Assembly: GCA_023078555.1 (NCBI GenBank)
Contig: CM041201.1
Span: forward strand, 6,455,172 to 6,519,171
Length of the DNA: 64,000 nt
Source of the DNA: Ulva prolifera
Taxonomy: Eukaryota; Chlorophyta; Ulvophyceae; Ulvales; Ulvaceae
Direction: 5' to 3'
Positions 47,468-59,100 of this stretch are shown in pieces. Both the position numbers and the translations under genes were made by a program. How positions within the stretch are numbered: position 1 is the first letter of the stretch; each line of letters begins with the position of its first letter. The notes under the pieces are model-generated. The model searched no databases. It was given only the letters and a program-made list of their open reading frames with translations, and had not been told where the DNA came from.

Positions 47468-48655
47468 ATGAGCCTCTCTATCAACTCTACATCTTCCAGC
47501 TCTTCTGCACATGCAACCACCGACCATCTTGATGACGACCCGAATTCGCCACTGCTGTTAGTCTCCTCGACCCGGCCGGCTTATCCAGTCCAGGTCAATG
47601 GGGGACATGGCGGTCTGAACCCAGGCTCAGTGCCTACGGACCCATGGTGGAAAAAGCTGTGGCCGTTGTACCAACGGCAGCGCCCTCAGCATCAGTCGGG
47701 CTTGTACACAATCGTGTCGATGACAGGTGAGCCTCATCGCCTTCAGCAGGGACACTCCAGCAGAGCTCTGGCCCGCTTCAATGTCAGTGCCTGGATATAC
47801 GCGTACTGACAACGTTCAGATCGCTGTCATGCAGCAACTGTAGGTTTGTGTGTGATGCAGATGAAAGGCTGCTCCGGCCGAGGCACACCTGGGCACGCAT
47901 GGTCGCCAGCTGCCTGGTTGTCGGGCTTCTTGTAGCTTCTGTATTCTTTGCAGTGCCGCGGGGGGTGACCGTAGGCTCTCTCCGGTTTGTTCCGCACAAC
48001 TGGCACAAGAAGAGTGACCATGGTACATACACGTTGCAGCTCGGAGTCAGCATGCCGGTGTATAACAACAACTGGTACCCAGTGCGCCACCAGCTCTGCC
48101 CGTCGATGTGCATGTGCCGCATGCAACAGGGTGCTGCTATGATGCTTGTACACAGGTTCCCAACATGGGCCTTTCGTGCAGGCGACCATCAGCGGGAAGA
48201 TATCTGTGCTCTTCTTGGATGTGGTGGCTGGAGCGGACACCATACACGACTTCCAAGTTGATGCCAGAAGTCAAGGCCAGGTATGTGCCACACCGATGTG
48301 CTCAAGAGATATGTGGCACGCTGCCCATTGCCGTCTCAGGGATTCTGGCTGTGAGGCATGCCCACGGCGTCTTCCATGTGGCAGTGTCAATGTGCAGGAG
48401 TTGCATCAGTGCATGGACGCGAGTGGCGTTCCGTTGGACTATGCTCTGACTATCATCCAGATTTGCATGCTTTATCCTAGGAAGCTGATGTTTACCACGC
48501 TTGCTGATATACGAGTTGCTACTTGGCTTTCCAAGACGAAGCTGCCCTCCATCGACACGTACTTCATGGTGGACTGCTTTGATCAGACTGTTACGGAAGT
48601 CGATGACCCGCTGGGCTGTGGGACTGTGGAACCTCCAGCAAGCGGCCCCAATTGA
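47468..48655 (+). CDS. Single-pass membrane protein with LEA_2/NDR1-like lumenal domain
   Basis: Four exons fit in phase: 47468-47726, 47861-48081, 48182-48280 and 48398-48655, giving 278 aa. The N-terminal 90 residues are Ser/Asp-rich and cytosolic-looking (DDDPNSPLLLV). One transmembrane helix follows (MVASCLVVGLLVASVFFAV). The rest resembles the beta-sandwich of LEA_2 (NDR1/HIN1) and TMEM106 proteins: LRF at the start, an Asn-rich VYNNNWYP/ATISGKISVLFLD that fits the NPN-type strand, and ATWLSKTKLPSIDTYFMVDC near the end. The topology (N-in, C-out) is typical of that group, which acts at the plasma membrane or in vesicle/lysosome trafficking. The family call is by pattern, not by alignment. 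The third intron, 48281-48397, removes an in-frame alternative. Confidence 0.55.
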
Positions 48656-49100
48656 ACTGCAGATGCACGATGCCCCTTCAGGGCGGGGGTGTTGTTGCGG
48701 GCATCTCTGATGCGGATCAGTGTGTGGTCCTTCATTTTACATTGTAGTTGGTAATTAGAGTTTTGACCTTGACTGATGTGCGACTCCGTCGCCGGCAGAC
48801 TGCAAGACTTTGGCAAGAGCTGCGGTGAGAGAAATCTTGTGAAGACGAGCAAGGCAATTTTAGGAAGATCCCAGGATGAAATTTTATGTAGGTCTGGGCG
48901 GAGAGAACGATGCTATGTACTGTGCAGGAGATCATTTGGTTAACAATTTTGAGTACAATCATCATGAAGCGTTTCCAACCATCCTCAGCCCGAACTTGTG
49001 TCTTACAGAGACTGTAATCTTCGGGAACTAGGGTGTGTAACATGTCATTCATTCTTATCGACGGGGCATCATTACCCTTTCTTCCTGCAGCGTATATATG
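48656..49100. other. Convergent intergenic stretch
   Basis: The 445 bp lie between converging stops and hold two 3' untranslated regions. The first 60 bp still look GC-rich; the rest is AT-richer with no coding signal. Confidence 0.4.
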
Positions 49101-51061
49101 CTACTTTTTCCCATCCTTTACCCGCAACAACTCCACTTCAAAGTGGAGGATGGAGTTCTTTGGTATCACGTTGGCCACACCTGCACAGAGGATCGAGTAA
49201 CAAAGCGATGTTGTTTCACCAGCATGCACAGGGGCATTTGTATGGGCATCGCTTTACCTGTGCTACCATATCCCATGCTTGGAGGAACGACCAGCTTTCG
49301 TTTGTCCCCGACACGCATGCCGGCCAGACCCTTGTCCCAGCCCTTGATGACTTCTCCAACACCTGAACCGACAATCTGCTTATCACCCAAACGAAGGGGT
49401 TGAACAAGAGCAGCCCGTACATGTACAGGTACTGACGCAGAGCAGCCACGCATCAGTCATGCGCACCGAGTCGGAACGTGAAGGTTTTGTTCCCGGTGGT
49501 TTCATCAAATACCTTGCCGTTTGGCAAAGTTCCACGATACTTGACAACAATTGATTTCCCCAGCTGCGCCTGGGGTGCATTCGGATTGGAGCTCTCTCTC
49601 ACTTGCTGAACTTCAAAGCCATTTGCAAACTTTGTATGCTTCATCCTGCAGCATGCCACTCAACATCTCTGATCACGCGGGTTTCACAATTCCAGTGACT
49701 GTAGACTGCCCATGCGAAAGGGCTGATGCTAGACGCCTAGGTCACTGCACCAGGACCATCACCCAACCAAGCTAGGGCAGTCGCTGCATGCATGGCTACC
49801 AGATCCGCTTGTCAGGGGCCGCACCTCTTCTGAGCAGGCTGTGTGCTGGGCTCAGCGGAGGCCCGCTTGCCATCTTTAGCAACTGCTTGCTGTGCTGGCT
49901 TGCCATTCTCTTTTGCAGCTGCAGGGGCCTCCTCCTCATCATCATCGGACTACAGCAAGTTGGCGGATTTCAGATGTGCCTCCTTACAGATACCTGACGC
50001 AGGATTGCCCTGCTCTCAAATCTCAAAACCCACGCCAGTTGCACTGTGATAGAGGCAGGTGTGAGCGGACCTCCATCTCCTCATCACTGTCGCCATCTTC
50101 TTCCTCATCATCGTCATCATCGCCATCATCATCATCGTCTTCGTCATCCTCATCATCGTCCTCATCGCTGTCACCATTGCCTTGCTCAGGCTGCAGTGCC
50201 CGCTTCCCAGCAGACGCTGCCTCGGGTTTCCCATCGTCCTCGGCATCATCGCCACTGCTGCCGTCAGCCTCTTGCACCGAGCCGGATTTCTTTGGTGCCT
50301 TTTCCTCCTGCAGGCAGTGAATGAGCAATTATTGAGCCAGCACACAGTGCAGTCCAACAAGGGCGAGGTGCAAAATAAAAGCTGAAGCCTGCAGAAACCA
50401 CTGGCCGTAAACATGCATGACAAGCAGGATCGACTCGGTTTGTATGACACCATGTGTGGTTGTAGCGAAGGGCCGCAAGCCAGTCCGTGTCCTGGCTGTC
50501 ACGGGGAGGGCGTTCGGTATACATTATCCAGTGTGCATGCATTACCTTGACCTCAGTGATCTCAACAGTAGCCTTCTTACGCTTTCCTTGCGCTGCTGGA
50601 GCTTCGTCATCGTCGTCCTCCTCATAGTCCTCGTCGCTCTCATCATCTTCATCGTCCTCTCCGTTGTAGCCAGATGGTGCACCAAGGAGGCCAGCGAACG
50701 CTTGCTTCAAATCGCCCTCTTCATCATCTTCTTCAGCCGGTGGCTTGGGTAGATAGTGCCCCGTAACATGTATCTCTGCCCCCTTCGGGCCCATGACAGA
50801 GAATTCAGCATAGCTGTCCAGAGCGATGTCCATCTTGGCATTGTCTTGTTGCGCTACGATCAGGGTGGCTAGCGCAACAGAGTCACAAATTTCTGTTTTG
50901 ACGATCAATGAGATCCGCGTTCCCTTGGCCAGCTTGCAGCTTGCTGGTATTGTCGCATTCAGCAACACCAGCGTTTCGGTACCATTGTCAGAATTTGGCC
51001 GGGGGACATAGGGGGTGGGTTTATCAGCAGATACCTTCGTTCCAAAAAAGTCTGTAGACAT
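49101..51061 (-). CDS. Nuclear FKBP-type peptidyl-prolyl isomerase with nucleoplasmin-like domain
   Basis: Similar to yeast Fpr3/Fpr4 and plant FKBP53: nucleolar histone chaperone and prolyl isomerase. Six exons fit in phase: 50546-51061, 50071-50307, 49825-49949, 49467-49645, 49258-49362 and 49101-49180, giving 413 aa. Residues 1-110 form the nucleoplasmin-like fold ([19 protein letters not shown], then [19 protein letters not shown]). Long acidic tracts follow (for example [11 protein letters not shown] and a run of over 30 Asp/Glu in exon 2) alternating with Lys-rich nuclear-targeting stretches ([12 protein letters not shown]). The C-terminal FKBP domain has [43 protein letters not shown] and [17 protein letters not shown], with the active-site Tyr, Phe, Asp, Trp and Tyr residues all visible. 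Acidic patches may bind histones (family knowledge). Confidence 0.93.
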
Positions 51062-51527
51062 GGTGTCAGCCGCTTACTTGCAGGGATGGAGGATTTGAAG
51101 CAACAATAGAGCACACGCGTGAACTGCAGGGCAAACAGCGCGCGTGAGGAATCACCACGCAGTACTGACACTACGATCGTTCAAGCTTACACTATGCATT
51201 CACAAGCTCACCCACTACACAATGATTCGTGAATTTTCGGGAAGGCTGGACAATGTCTCACGCCTTCCTGGTACGCGCAGCACCTGATCAGGTTTGAAGC
51301 CTCCTCGTGCCGCTTCCTGGCGCTCACAAGCGCAAAGCTGAACAATCAGCTGAGCCTGGGTGTGCCAGTTTATCTTCGCCAACAGCAGAAGAATTCGGTG
51401 CGTATGGACCTCGCTGCGAGGTCGCGCCGCAGCACTTGAATCTATATTTGCGTCTGAGGCAAAGGACGATCGAGCTCTAAGCGACTCGAGCCAGAGTATA
51501 TATGACACCAACTCAACGGCATCAACA

Positions 51528-51785
51528 ATGGCTGCACAGAAGCCGTCGCACAATCGTCCCCCGGAATGGCTACCAGCGTGGAGGTCAGCGGATTTGAACG
51601 GCCGTGCTCGCGACTTCTCCCGTGCACGATTGCATAGTGCAGGAGCAAAAGCGATGCCGGTGCACCGAGATGCTCTGCGATGGGCCAAGTGATCATGTAA
51701 CTGTGATTGCATGTCCCTGTTTGTCTACTGTTCGAGGAGGCTCGCAAGGGCGTTGAAAGAGTCAGGAAGCAAGGATTATCCTTGA
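51528..51785 (+). CDS. Possible small two-exon protein
   Basis: A weak call. ATG at 51528 opens MAAQKPSHNRPPEWLPAWRS and runs to 51688, where an AA/gtgatc donor could join G/CTCGC at 51740 and end KESGSKDYP at 51785 (about 68 aa). The intron would be only about 51 bp, shorter than others here. It starts 466 bp from the FKBP gene on the opposite strand, so the two could share a promoter. No family recognised; it could be chance. Confidence 0.25.
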
Positions 51786-54256
51786 CAACGATCGAATTGC
51801 ACATTCGCGACGCAGAACTCCTTCCCGTGAACTTTTCCCCCAAACTGTGCGCAGAATCTTCGTACCGGACCAGTGCTGCATGCTACAGCACTGCGCCAAT
51901 GCCAGCGAGTAGGGCTGCAGCGGTGAATTGAAAAGACCAAGTTGCCAGGTAGCACCGCAACCACCACGCACGATCGCATGACGAAAGTGAGCCTTACGTT
52001 ACACGAGGAAGGTGATCATCAAGCCAGTAAAGCAGTGCATTCAACGTTACAACGGCTGAAGAGCAGCAAATGCAAATGGCCCACTTACACGCCCCATGTT
52101 GCCACTCTGCACCAAACAGAATAAGTATCGGGCATCACAGTCCACCCACAAAGGCATCGAACTTGCCACCCTGGGAGACGAGCACGTCACATACTCACTG
52201 ATCAAAGCCAGCACGTGCACGTATTGCCAAAGGCTTCACATTACCCCCGCCACACTCGTGTGGAGACTTCGAATAGCTGTCCGGCGATCACTCGACTGCC
52301 CGCGCCTCCGTATGAACACTTCCCCCCCCCCCCCCCCCCCCCCCCCTGCAAATCGGACACTGAATTCAGTAGGGAGGGGCACAGCTCATCGTAGCACACC
52401 CGTCGCCCGGGCACACGTCCGCTGGGCCGCCAGTTCCACAGCCAACTCCCTGCGCATGCCGAGCCGCAGAAGCAAGATCTCTGCGCAGCATGCGGCACAA
52501 CGTCTGGAATGCTGCCGCCGCCGCCAGCTAACACATGTGAGACAGTTGCTCAGCGTGCCGCCAGCGGCGCTCCACACCGACCCCGGCCGTAACTCCTCAC
52601 CACAGGAAAAAAACGTCATCCCCATCTCCGTCCCCACACAGCCCCCTACGGAGCAGGCTGTCGTGCATCTCACATTCGTGCTGCACACCCAGAAGATTCG
52701 ATCCCTCGGAGTGAAATAACCGCGCACGGCTGCGGGCGCCGCCGCAGTATACTGTGCGCACACCAAACCCCATATATATCCATGTATACACCAGTGATAC
52801 TATTAGTCATGAGGGCTCGGGGCCGGGACAAGAGAGAGACCACGCGTGCATGCATGGACTGCGAGCGAGTAGCGCCCTCACGTGAGCCGCTGCCACAGCC
52901 GCCCACACTCTGCGCAAATGGGCTCCCCACACCGAACCCCATGGCACCAGCGCCCCGGTTTGCCCACCTTTCAATGTGGGGGTCACGACGGGGCCGCGCT
53001 GCGGCGGAACGTCCGGGTCCAGGCGTGTGCACCTTGCCCGATCCAGTGCGGCGTCGGCGGGTTTATTCCACGCAAACCATTCAGAGCGCACAATTCCCCG
53101 CCATGCCCGATGTGATCCGTTTGGCGATTTTTCGTAAGCTTCAGAACCTATTGTACAGCAGCATGTAAATGTTGCAACAAGGTTGCAACTTACCAGCCTG
53201 ATTGTTTGCCAGACATTGCCAACTGCGTATAAACAAGTCCACATGCCGCAGGGGGACTTCACCTGGGAGCCTCGTGTGGTGACATCACAAACCTCACAGG
53301 GCCTCCCCTGTGCTGAATAAGGTCACACGCGGCTGTTGTGTTCTCCCGGCGCGAGGCGAGAGCTTTGTGGCTGCTGGTGACGCCCCTGACCCCTCGCATC
53401 CTAATGTTGTCTTGAGCCAGGATGTCAGTAGTGACCACTACTTTTCTTGTTCTGACTGGGGCTCTGGCAGACGCGGCCCCCTTATTGGTGCCCCATGGCG
53501 GCCACATCAGGCCTCCCTGAGGCTCCATTTCAATTGCATGCTTTTCTGCCGCATGGTGATGCGTGAGCCACTATGGGGCCGCCATCACTTTCTGAGCCAT
53601 GTCCTTGCAGCTTTCGACAAACGCCGATGTCGTCCGATGTACCCTACGCTTGCCACCATGACACCTGAGTCATCACACATAGTGCCATGCTGGGAGCAGC
53701 GCAGGACAGAAGCCCTGCCTACTGTGCTGCATGACGGAAGAGCCAAAAGCACCTTGCAACGTACATGAATTCATTTCTGTGTACACATTTGTGCATCTGC
53801 AGAGATGGTGGCAGCTACAGCTCGTCCGTGGTGCTGCATCTGCGACCGAAGTGCCATAATCATGCCATCCAGCTTCAAACTGCTCCGAAACGCCTGAGCG
53901 CAGGCAGTGGGATCATCTCCTGATTGAGCTGTGTGGCAATTGAAGCTTTGGGAGTGGCTGCAGGGCACAACGCCATACCTTTGGTATGTGTGTGAACAGC
54001 TACCCACTTGAAAGAAGCGTTGCGGTACCCGGGTGCGCGTAGCGGCCTTAGTCAGGTGGCAACCCTCTAGCTGCTCTGTTGAGTTAATCGCGCCGGCGAA
54101 AGCTGTGGTCGGAACGATGTAGAGATCGCTCTGTAATTGGCCTGCGCAACATAAGTGCCATCGAGCTGATTGTATTGTACTGACGTACAGATGCCGTCAC
54201 GTGGGTAGGAATATTTCACGAGGATAGTCTGTTGGCGCTTGGCTTGTGTTTCCGGG
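51786..54256. other. 2.5-kb stretch without a supported gene
   Basis: Contains the C run at 52322-52347 and several open frames on both strands (for example 52096-52719, 52807-53262, 53310-53768) that are compositionally GC-rich but show no motif and no consistent splice chain. I see no RNA gene. Confidence 0.35.
52322..52347. repeat. C homopolymer (26 bp)
   Basis: Uninterrupted C run in a stretch without a supported gene. Confidence 0.95.
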
Positions 54257-55721
54257 ATGGCGGGTTTGAAATTAGAGTGGCTCCCTTCGGAACACACTCC
54301 GAAGCGTCGTGTGAACTCCGCAATGCGAAGCACGGCAATCATGTGTAAACAGTCTCAAAATCGATGTCAGTTTCGGTCATGTACTGCAGCGGCTCGTTCT
54401 AGCCTGCAAGGCTCCTCTGGAGACGCCTGGAGCGAATCTGGCTGGGCAGACGAAGATGGGGGAACAGCGCAACAGAGCTTCCCTGACGTCTCCCTCCTCA
54501 CCACCGAAGAAATAGTACGTTAGCCTACAGTGTTGTCAGAATTACGTTGCTTAGCAATGTGATGTGGGCTCATCATCTTATATGGGTCCAGGACATGGTG
54601 CTTGGGATTCTGCCGACCACAAATCAGATACGCTACATGAAAGATGGGGGCGTGTACGAACACTTCTCCCTCAACACTGGATTGCATGGAGGCTTTCAGG
54701 GCGCAGCATAGTTTCGGATCGTTCTCAGCCATTGTTATTGTGCAGGAGTCAGCAGGTCCTATGGGGTGTGGCTGTGCTCATATTTATCCTGGCATCATCA
54801 CGAGAGCCAGTCTTGGGCGTGGCAGGCTTAACGTTTCCTCTGTATGAAAGCATCATAAGGGCAGGTGTGACATCAATCGGTTCAGTGTGTTGCAGGTCTT
54901 GCCGCCCGTTGGTGCTAGTCTTGCCACGGTGCTGCTGGCATGCGTGACAGATCACTGGCTGCACGTTCTCGGTGCAGAGCTCCCACCCCTTCATCTTCAT
55001 GTTTATACAGGGCAGTTGTCCGTAACATGTCGTGACCTTGTAATCTGATCCGCATACGCAATCCACATCATCAAGGCCATTCCAGTGCGTCATACTCAAC
55101 TTAGCAATTGTGGTTTTTATGCCGCAGCTATAAGGAATGTGCGCGTGAAGACATCCAGTGCACAATACATTGGCATATGGCACGCTGAAGTGTTGTCTAT
55201 GGCAATGGAAGAAGGCTACCCTGGCACGGGTCCAATACAGTCTTCCCTCAGGCTACTGATTGGTGAGGTAGGACCTGCAGGGTTCACTAGTGACATTCAA
55301 GTGCCATGGGTTTCTGGGTGCGTTTCGTGCTCTTGGAAAGTGGAAGAACAGTCTGCTTGGTCAGCCTCGGGCGTCATGCGCATGCACACGCCACAATCAC
55401 ACACTTCAGCCCCGAAGGACAAGCAAACAGCCAGTTGCTTTCGCATTCATCAAGTACAGGCATGCCATATCTGGGGTCGGCCGCAGTGTGCATGTTTTAC
55501 ATGCGTCCGCATTGTGCAGTTGTGAGCAGCTTCGGACCTCGGACCAAGTGGAGGTGTTGGTCATGTCCTCCGAGCCGTATTTCGAGGACTTCCAGGTTGT
55601 GCGGGATCTTTATGTTCCCGCTATAGGGCTGTGGCTTGCAGACTACCCCTTTTTAAAGCGTGATGCATTTCAACGATTGTCTGAGGACATTTACTGGAGC
55701 AGGCAGGACGCAAATAGTTGA
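54257..55721 (+). CDS. Unresolved gene, product unknown
   Basis: Exon-like blocks lie on plus but I could not chain all of them. They are 54257 to about 54510 (start MAGLKLEWLPSEHTPKRRV, later Ser/Asp-rich), about 54744-54840, about 55127-55260 (VRVKTSSAQYIGIWHAEVLS to LRLLIG, donor gtgagg), a piece at about 55280-55375, and a last block about 55510-55721 (VEVLVMSSEPYFEDFQVV, then VPAIGLWLADYPFLKRDAFQ and stop). The last block looks like a conserved globular C-terminus, but I do not recognise it. The start and internal exons are uncertain; this may be two genes. Confidence 0.4.
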
Positions 55722-56161
55722 TAGGTGTCGTACACAAAAAAGTAATTTTGTCATATTCTGCAATTTTGGAAGCCTTGGTCATCAGTTCATGCATTCAAGC
55801 TGGTGATGGGTACAGGGACGGGTGTTCCAAACCTAGTGGAGGTTCTTCGAGTAGGTTTCCCGAATCCTTGCTCCGGGCAGATGAAACAGAAAGCAATACA
55901 GGACAGGTTCATCAAAAAGTGATTTCGAAACACCAAAGCTTGCCCAAGCAAGCAACCCCAAGTATAATATACATGACTAGTGACCGCTTTACCAGTGCTT
56001 GCCTGATGATATCCATAACAGGTCTCCCAGTGGTTCAGACAGGCCCACAGACAGGCCTATAATTTGCATCTTCCAAAGTACACACTCGCTGCGTCTTGAC
56101 TGCAGCCGACCATGTCACAGGTGATGAATATCAACACCTGCTCTAAGTAATAAACACGTGA
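55722..56161. other. Convergent intergenic stretch
   Basis: The 440 bp lie between converging stops. AT-richer than the flanking exons, with no coding or repeat signal seen. Confidence 0.4.
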
Positions 56162-59100
56162 CTACAGCTGTGTATCCATTCGTGCCTCGAGCTCCTCTTC
56201 ATCCACACTGTAGTTGATCTTAGTGCTGTGGCGCTGCGGGCTAGGACGTAGTGTTGCTGTCCGACCAGATGCTAAAGGCTCGCCTGCAGGGTTGACACCC
56301 TCAGTAGCGCCTGACTTCACTGCATCATTCGCGCTAGTTGTCAACGTGACAAGCTCGGACTTGCTCATGACCTGCTTGCCTCCGTACATAGCACTATGCC
56401 GCATACTTCTGCGTGAACTCTCCTCAGCCAGCAGCGGCACGTCTGTGTCCAAAGCCTCCTGGTGCCCGTGCGTCCACACTGCCAAGGTCACATTGGTGTA
56501 CATACGGATGACATTCCTGTACGCGGTCCACGCAGTCGGAGCATCTGCCAAGTCTGATTTCTTCTCGATGAAATCCTCCACCTGCACATGCAGCTGTGAT
56601 GTGATCATCAAAGCCTCTTAGTGCTTCACCTCATTCATGCAAGTAGGCTATCCCTCGAATGCTAGCTGCAGATCGTGAGAGCCCCACCGCACGCTTGATC
56701 TGAACTGGTGAGTATGTAAATGATGTGCTGAGGGAGTTTTCGACGGCGCCAATGGCCGCATCTAGGGCGTATCTCATGCCGCTCCAGCTCTCCTCAAGCA
56801 GTTTGAACTCGTCCCAGGGCGGCACCATGACTGCAGCGATCTTCGCATGATTGAGCCGATGTGTTTTCAGGCCAACAACACCGTGCCGGTGCAGCACCTG
56901 CATCAATAGCTGGTTACAAAAAGCCCGTGATCAAAGACAATGCTTGCTTGAGTTCACCTCGGGTCCGCCCCTTACCTGGAAGAAAGCTTCTGCAGTGACC
57001 GCAGGGCCGTCCCGGGATTGCTTCAGTGCCTCCCGAAACATGCATGCCACTACTGTGTCAGGCAGCATAGACGCCTGCTCAAGATCAATCGCACGCATCA
57101 TTGCCTTGAATTCACCGATAGACACCACCCCTGGTCCTGTAGCATGGGCTTGCTGGAATATGGTGCAGACACGCGTACAGTCTTTCTCTCGCTGCTCAAG
57201 CCAAACCTCCATCATGATATGAAGGCAAAGGTCCAAATTGAGCTGCAAGGCATGCTACCCCTTTAAGCACGGCTGCAGCACATGTGCACCTTGTGTGAGG
57301 ACGACATGTGTAGGTTGTGTCATCTAGCTCTCTGGCGTAGACAGAAGCTGGGGTGGAGAGTATCAACCAGCTGAGCACAATCGATTCACATGGACAATTG
57401 TACAGTCCAGAACAGACCTGACGCGAAGCGATGTCTGCGGATTTCCGCAGCCGCTCTGCAATCGACATCGAAGCTTCACACAAGTACTCGGTGCGGCCCT
57501 TGAACATTGCCTTAGCAACACCGGCAAGTGCCTCTATGTCACACTTGGTAGACCCAGACAGCGCCTCTTGAAGCAAGGGCCCGCATGCCGCATGTATCCG
57601 TGACAAAGCAGCCAGAAAGAATTCAGTGCCACCCTGCAGCTCCAATCATACTATTCTCATGAATCGCTTCGCTTCTCAGGCGTCACCCCCAACACATCCC
57701 GATGTACCAGCAACGTCTGTACTTCCCGACCACCAGCAATTCATGCAAAAGGTGATGCACCTCTGGGACTTCATCGAACAGACCCAGAATACGGCCGAAC
57801 ATATCAATCTTTTTGCTGTCATTGCGCAGCTGCCGCACAGAAGTGTACAGGGCAGTCAAATGGACCTCTGTTGCAATGCGGCTCCCAAGCTTGCCCAGGA
57901 AAAAGTCATATATGAATTGTTCCATGGTGAACCTCTGAACAGGTCCAGGCCTGATCAGTGCCTCATCCAAGTCACCTGCACGGCACATGTCAACACATAT
58001 GGGTGGATGCACGGTGAAGCCGATCCTTGCACAGGGCTGCTGACGAGTCTTGCAAGTGGAACTAATGGACAGCAGGGGGCTGCAGCACGATGATGTTTTT
58101 ATGCCCGCTGGCATGAGAACTTCACAGCATGAACTTTTAGTCACGTATCAGAATCAGCCAGACAGCTGTCACAGCTCCGTGGAAAGGATCGGCAGCAGAG
58201 CACCAATGACAGCTTCAGCAAATCCATCAGGCTCATTATCCTGCTTCTCTCGAATCCGGTCTGACCGAATTTTTTCCTGGTATATCTGCGCAATGAGAGT
58301 TACGAGCCCAGACGCAGTGAAGCGCAGCTCAGGAACTAAGGGATTCTCGAGGCTGAGAGCAGTAGGTGGCGTGGTGCCTGAAATCAACGTCAGAGCCTGC
58401 ACATTCAGTTGCCCGATGTTTGGCAGTTTGACCAAGGGGCGAGTCAACTGTACACCACCCACGTCAAGAGCAGGTGTTGTTCATTGGTCCATAGCTTTGC
58501 TGTGATATTTGAAACAAACATAGCAGGGCGTCGCCAGCTTTCTATGGCAGTGTAGCACAACATGCACTGAGCCCATGGCCATGTGGCCTTTAATCTTGAC
58601 CAGCGCGACAGCATGGTGATGTCTACGTTGAAGCATGCAGTAGCCCTGCAGAAATGAATGACGCGCACAAGTTGCTGCGTGTTTTCCTCTAGCTCATGAA
58701 TCCACCGGACAGAGTTGTCAGCCATGGCCGCCTCAACAAAGCGGCATGCAATGGTATTGGTGCCAGCGTGTGCCTTGTCAAGCTCCTTCTGCAGCCGCAA
58801 GGTGCTGTCGTACAGTGCCTTGACTTGCTGATCCCGTTTCTTTGCTTCTTGAGCCTGCTGCTGCCTCTCCTTGGCCATCGCGGCATCCCTGTCTGTTTCC
58901 ATTTTCGCAGCCGCCTTATCCGTTGCGCGTTGTGCATCCTAAACACATCCTTGCGCCCCACTCACTGAGGATTGACTGTGAAGATACAGGTGCTGTCACC
59001 ATGAACGTATAACATATCTAAGCAGAAGTGTCGATAGAGTATATACCACGATTTTCTGCTTTGCCGCTGCTGTGTCAAGCCGTGCCTCTTTCAGCTGCTG

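Noticed and set aside
48061-48181. Apparent frameshift in the LEA_2-like gene
   Set aside because: Explained by a 100-bp GT-AG intron (48082-48181) that keeps phase and joins WYP to ATISGK.
50046-50324. His-rich plus-strand frame
   Set aside because: Antisense of the Asp/Glu codon tract of the FKBP gene.
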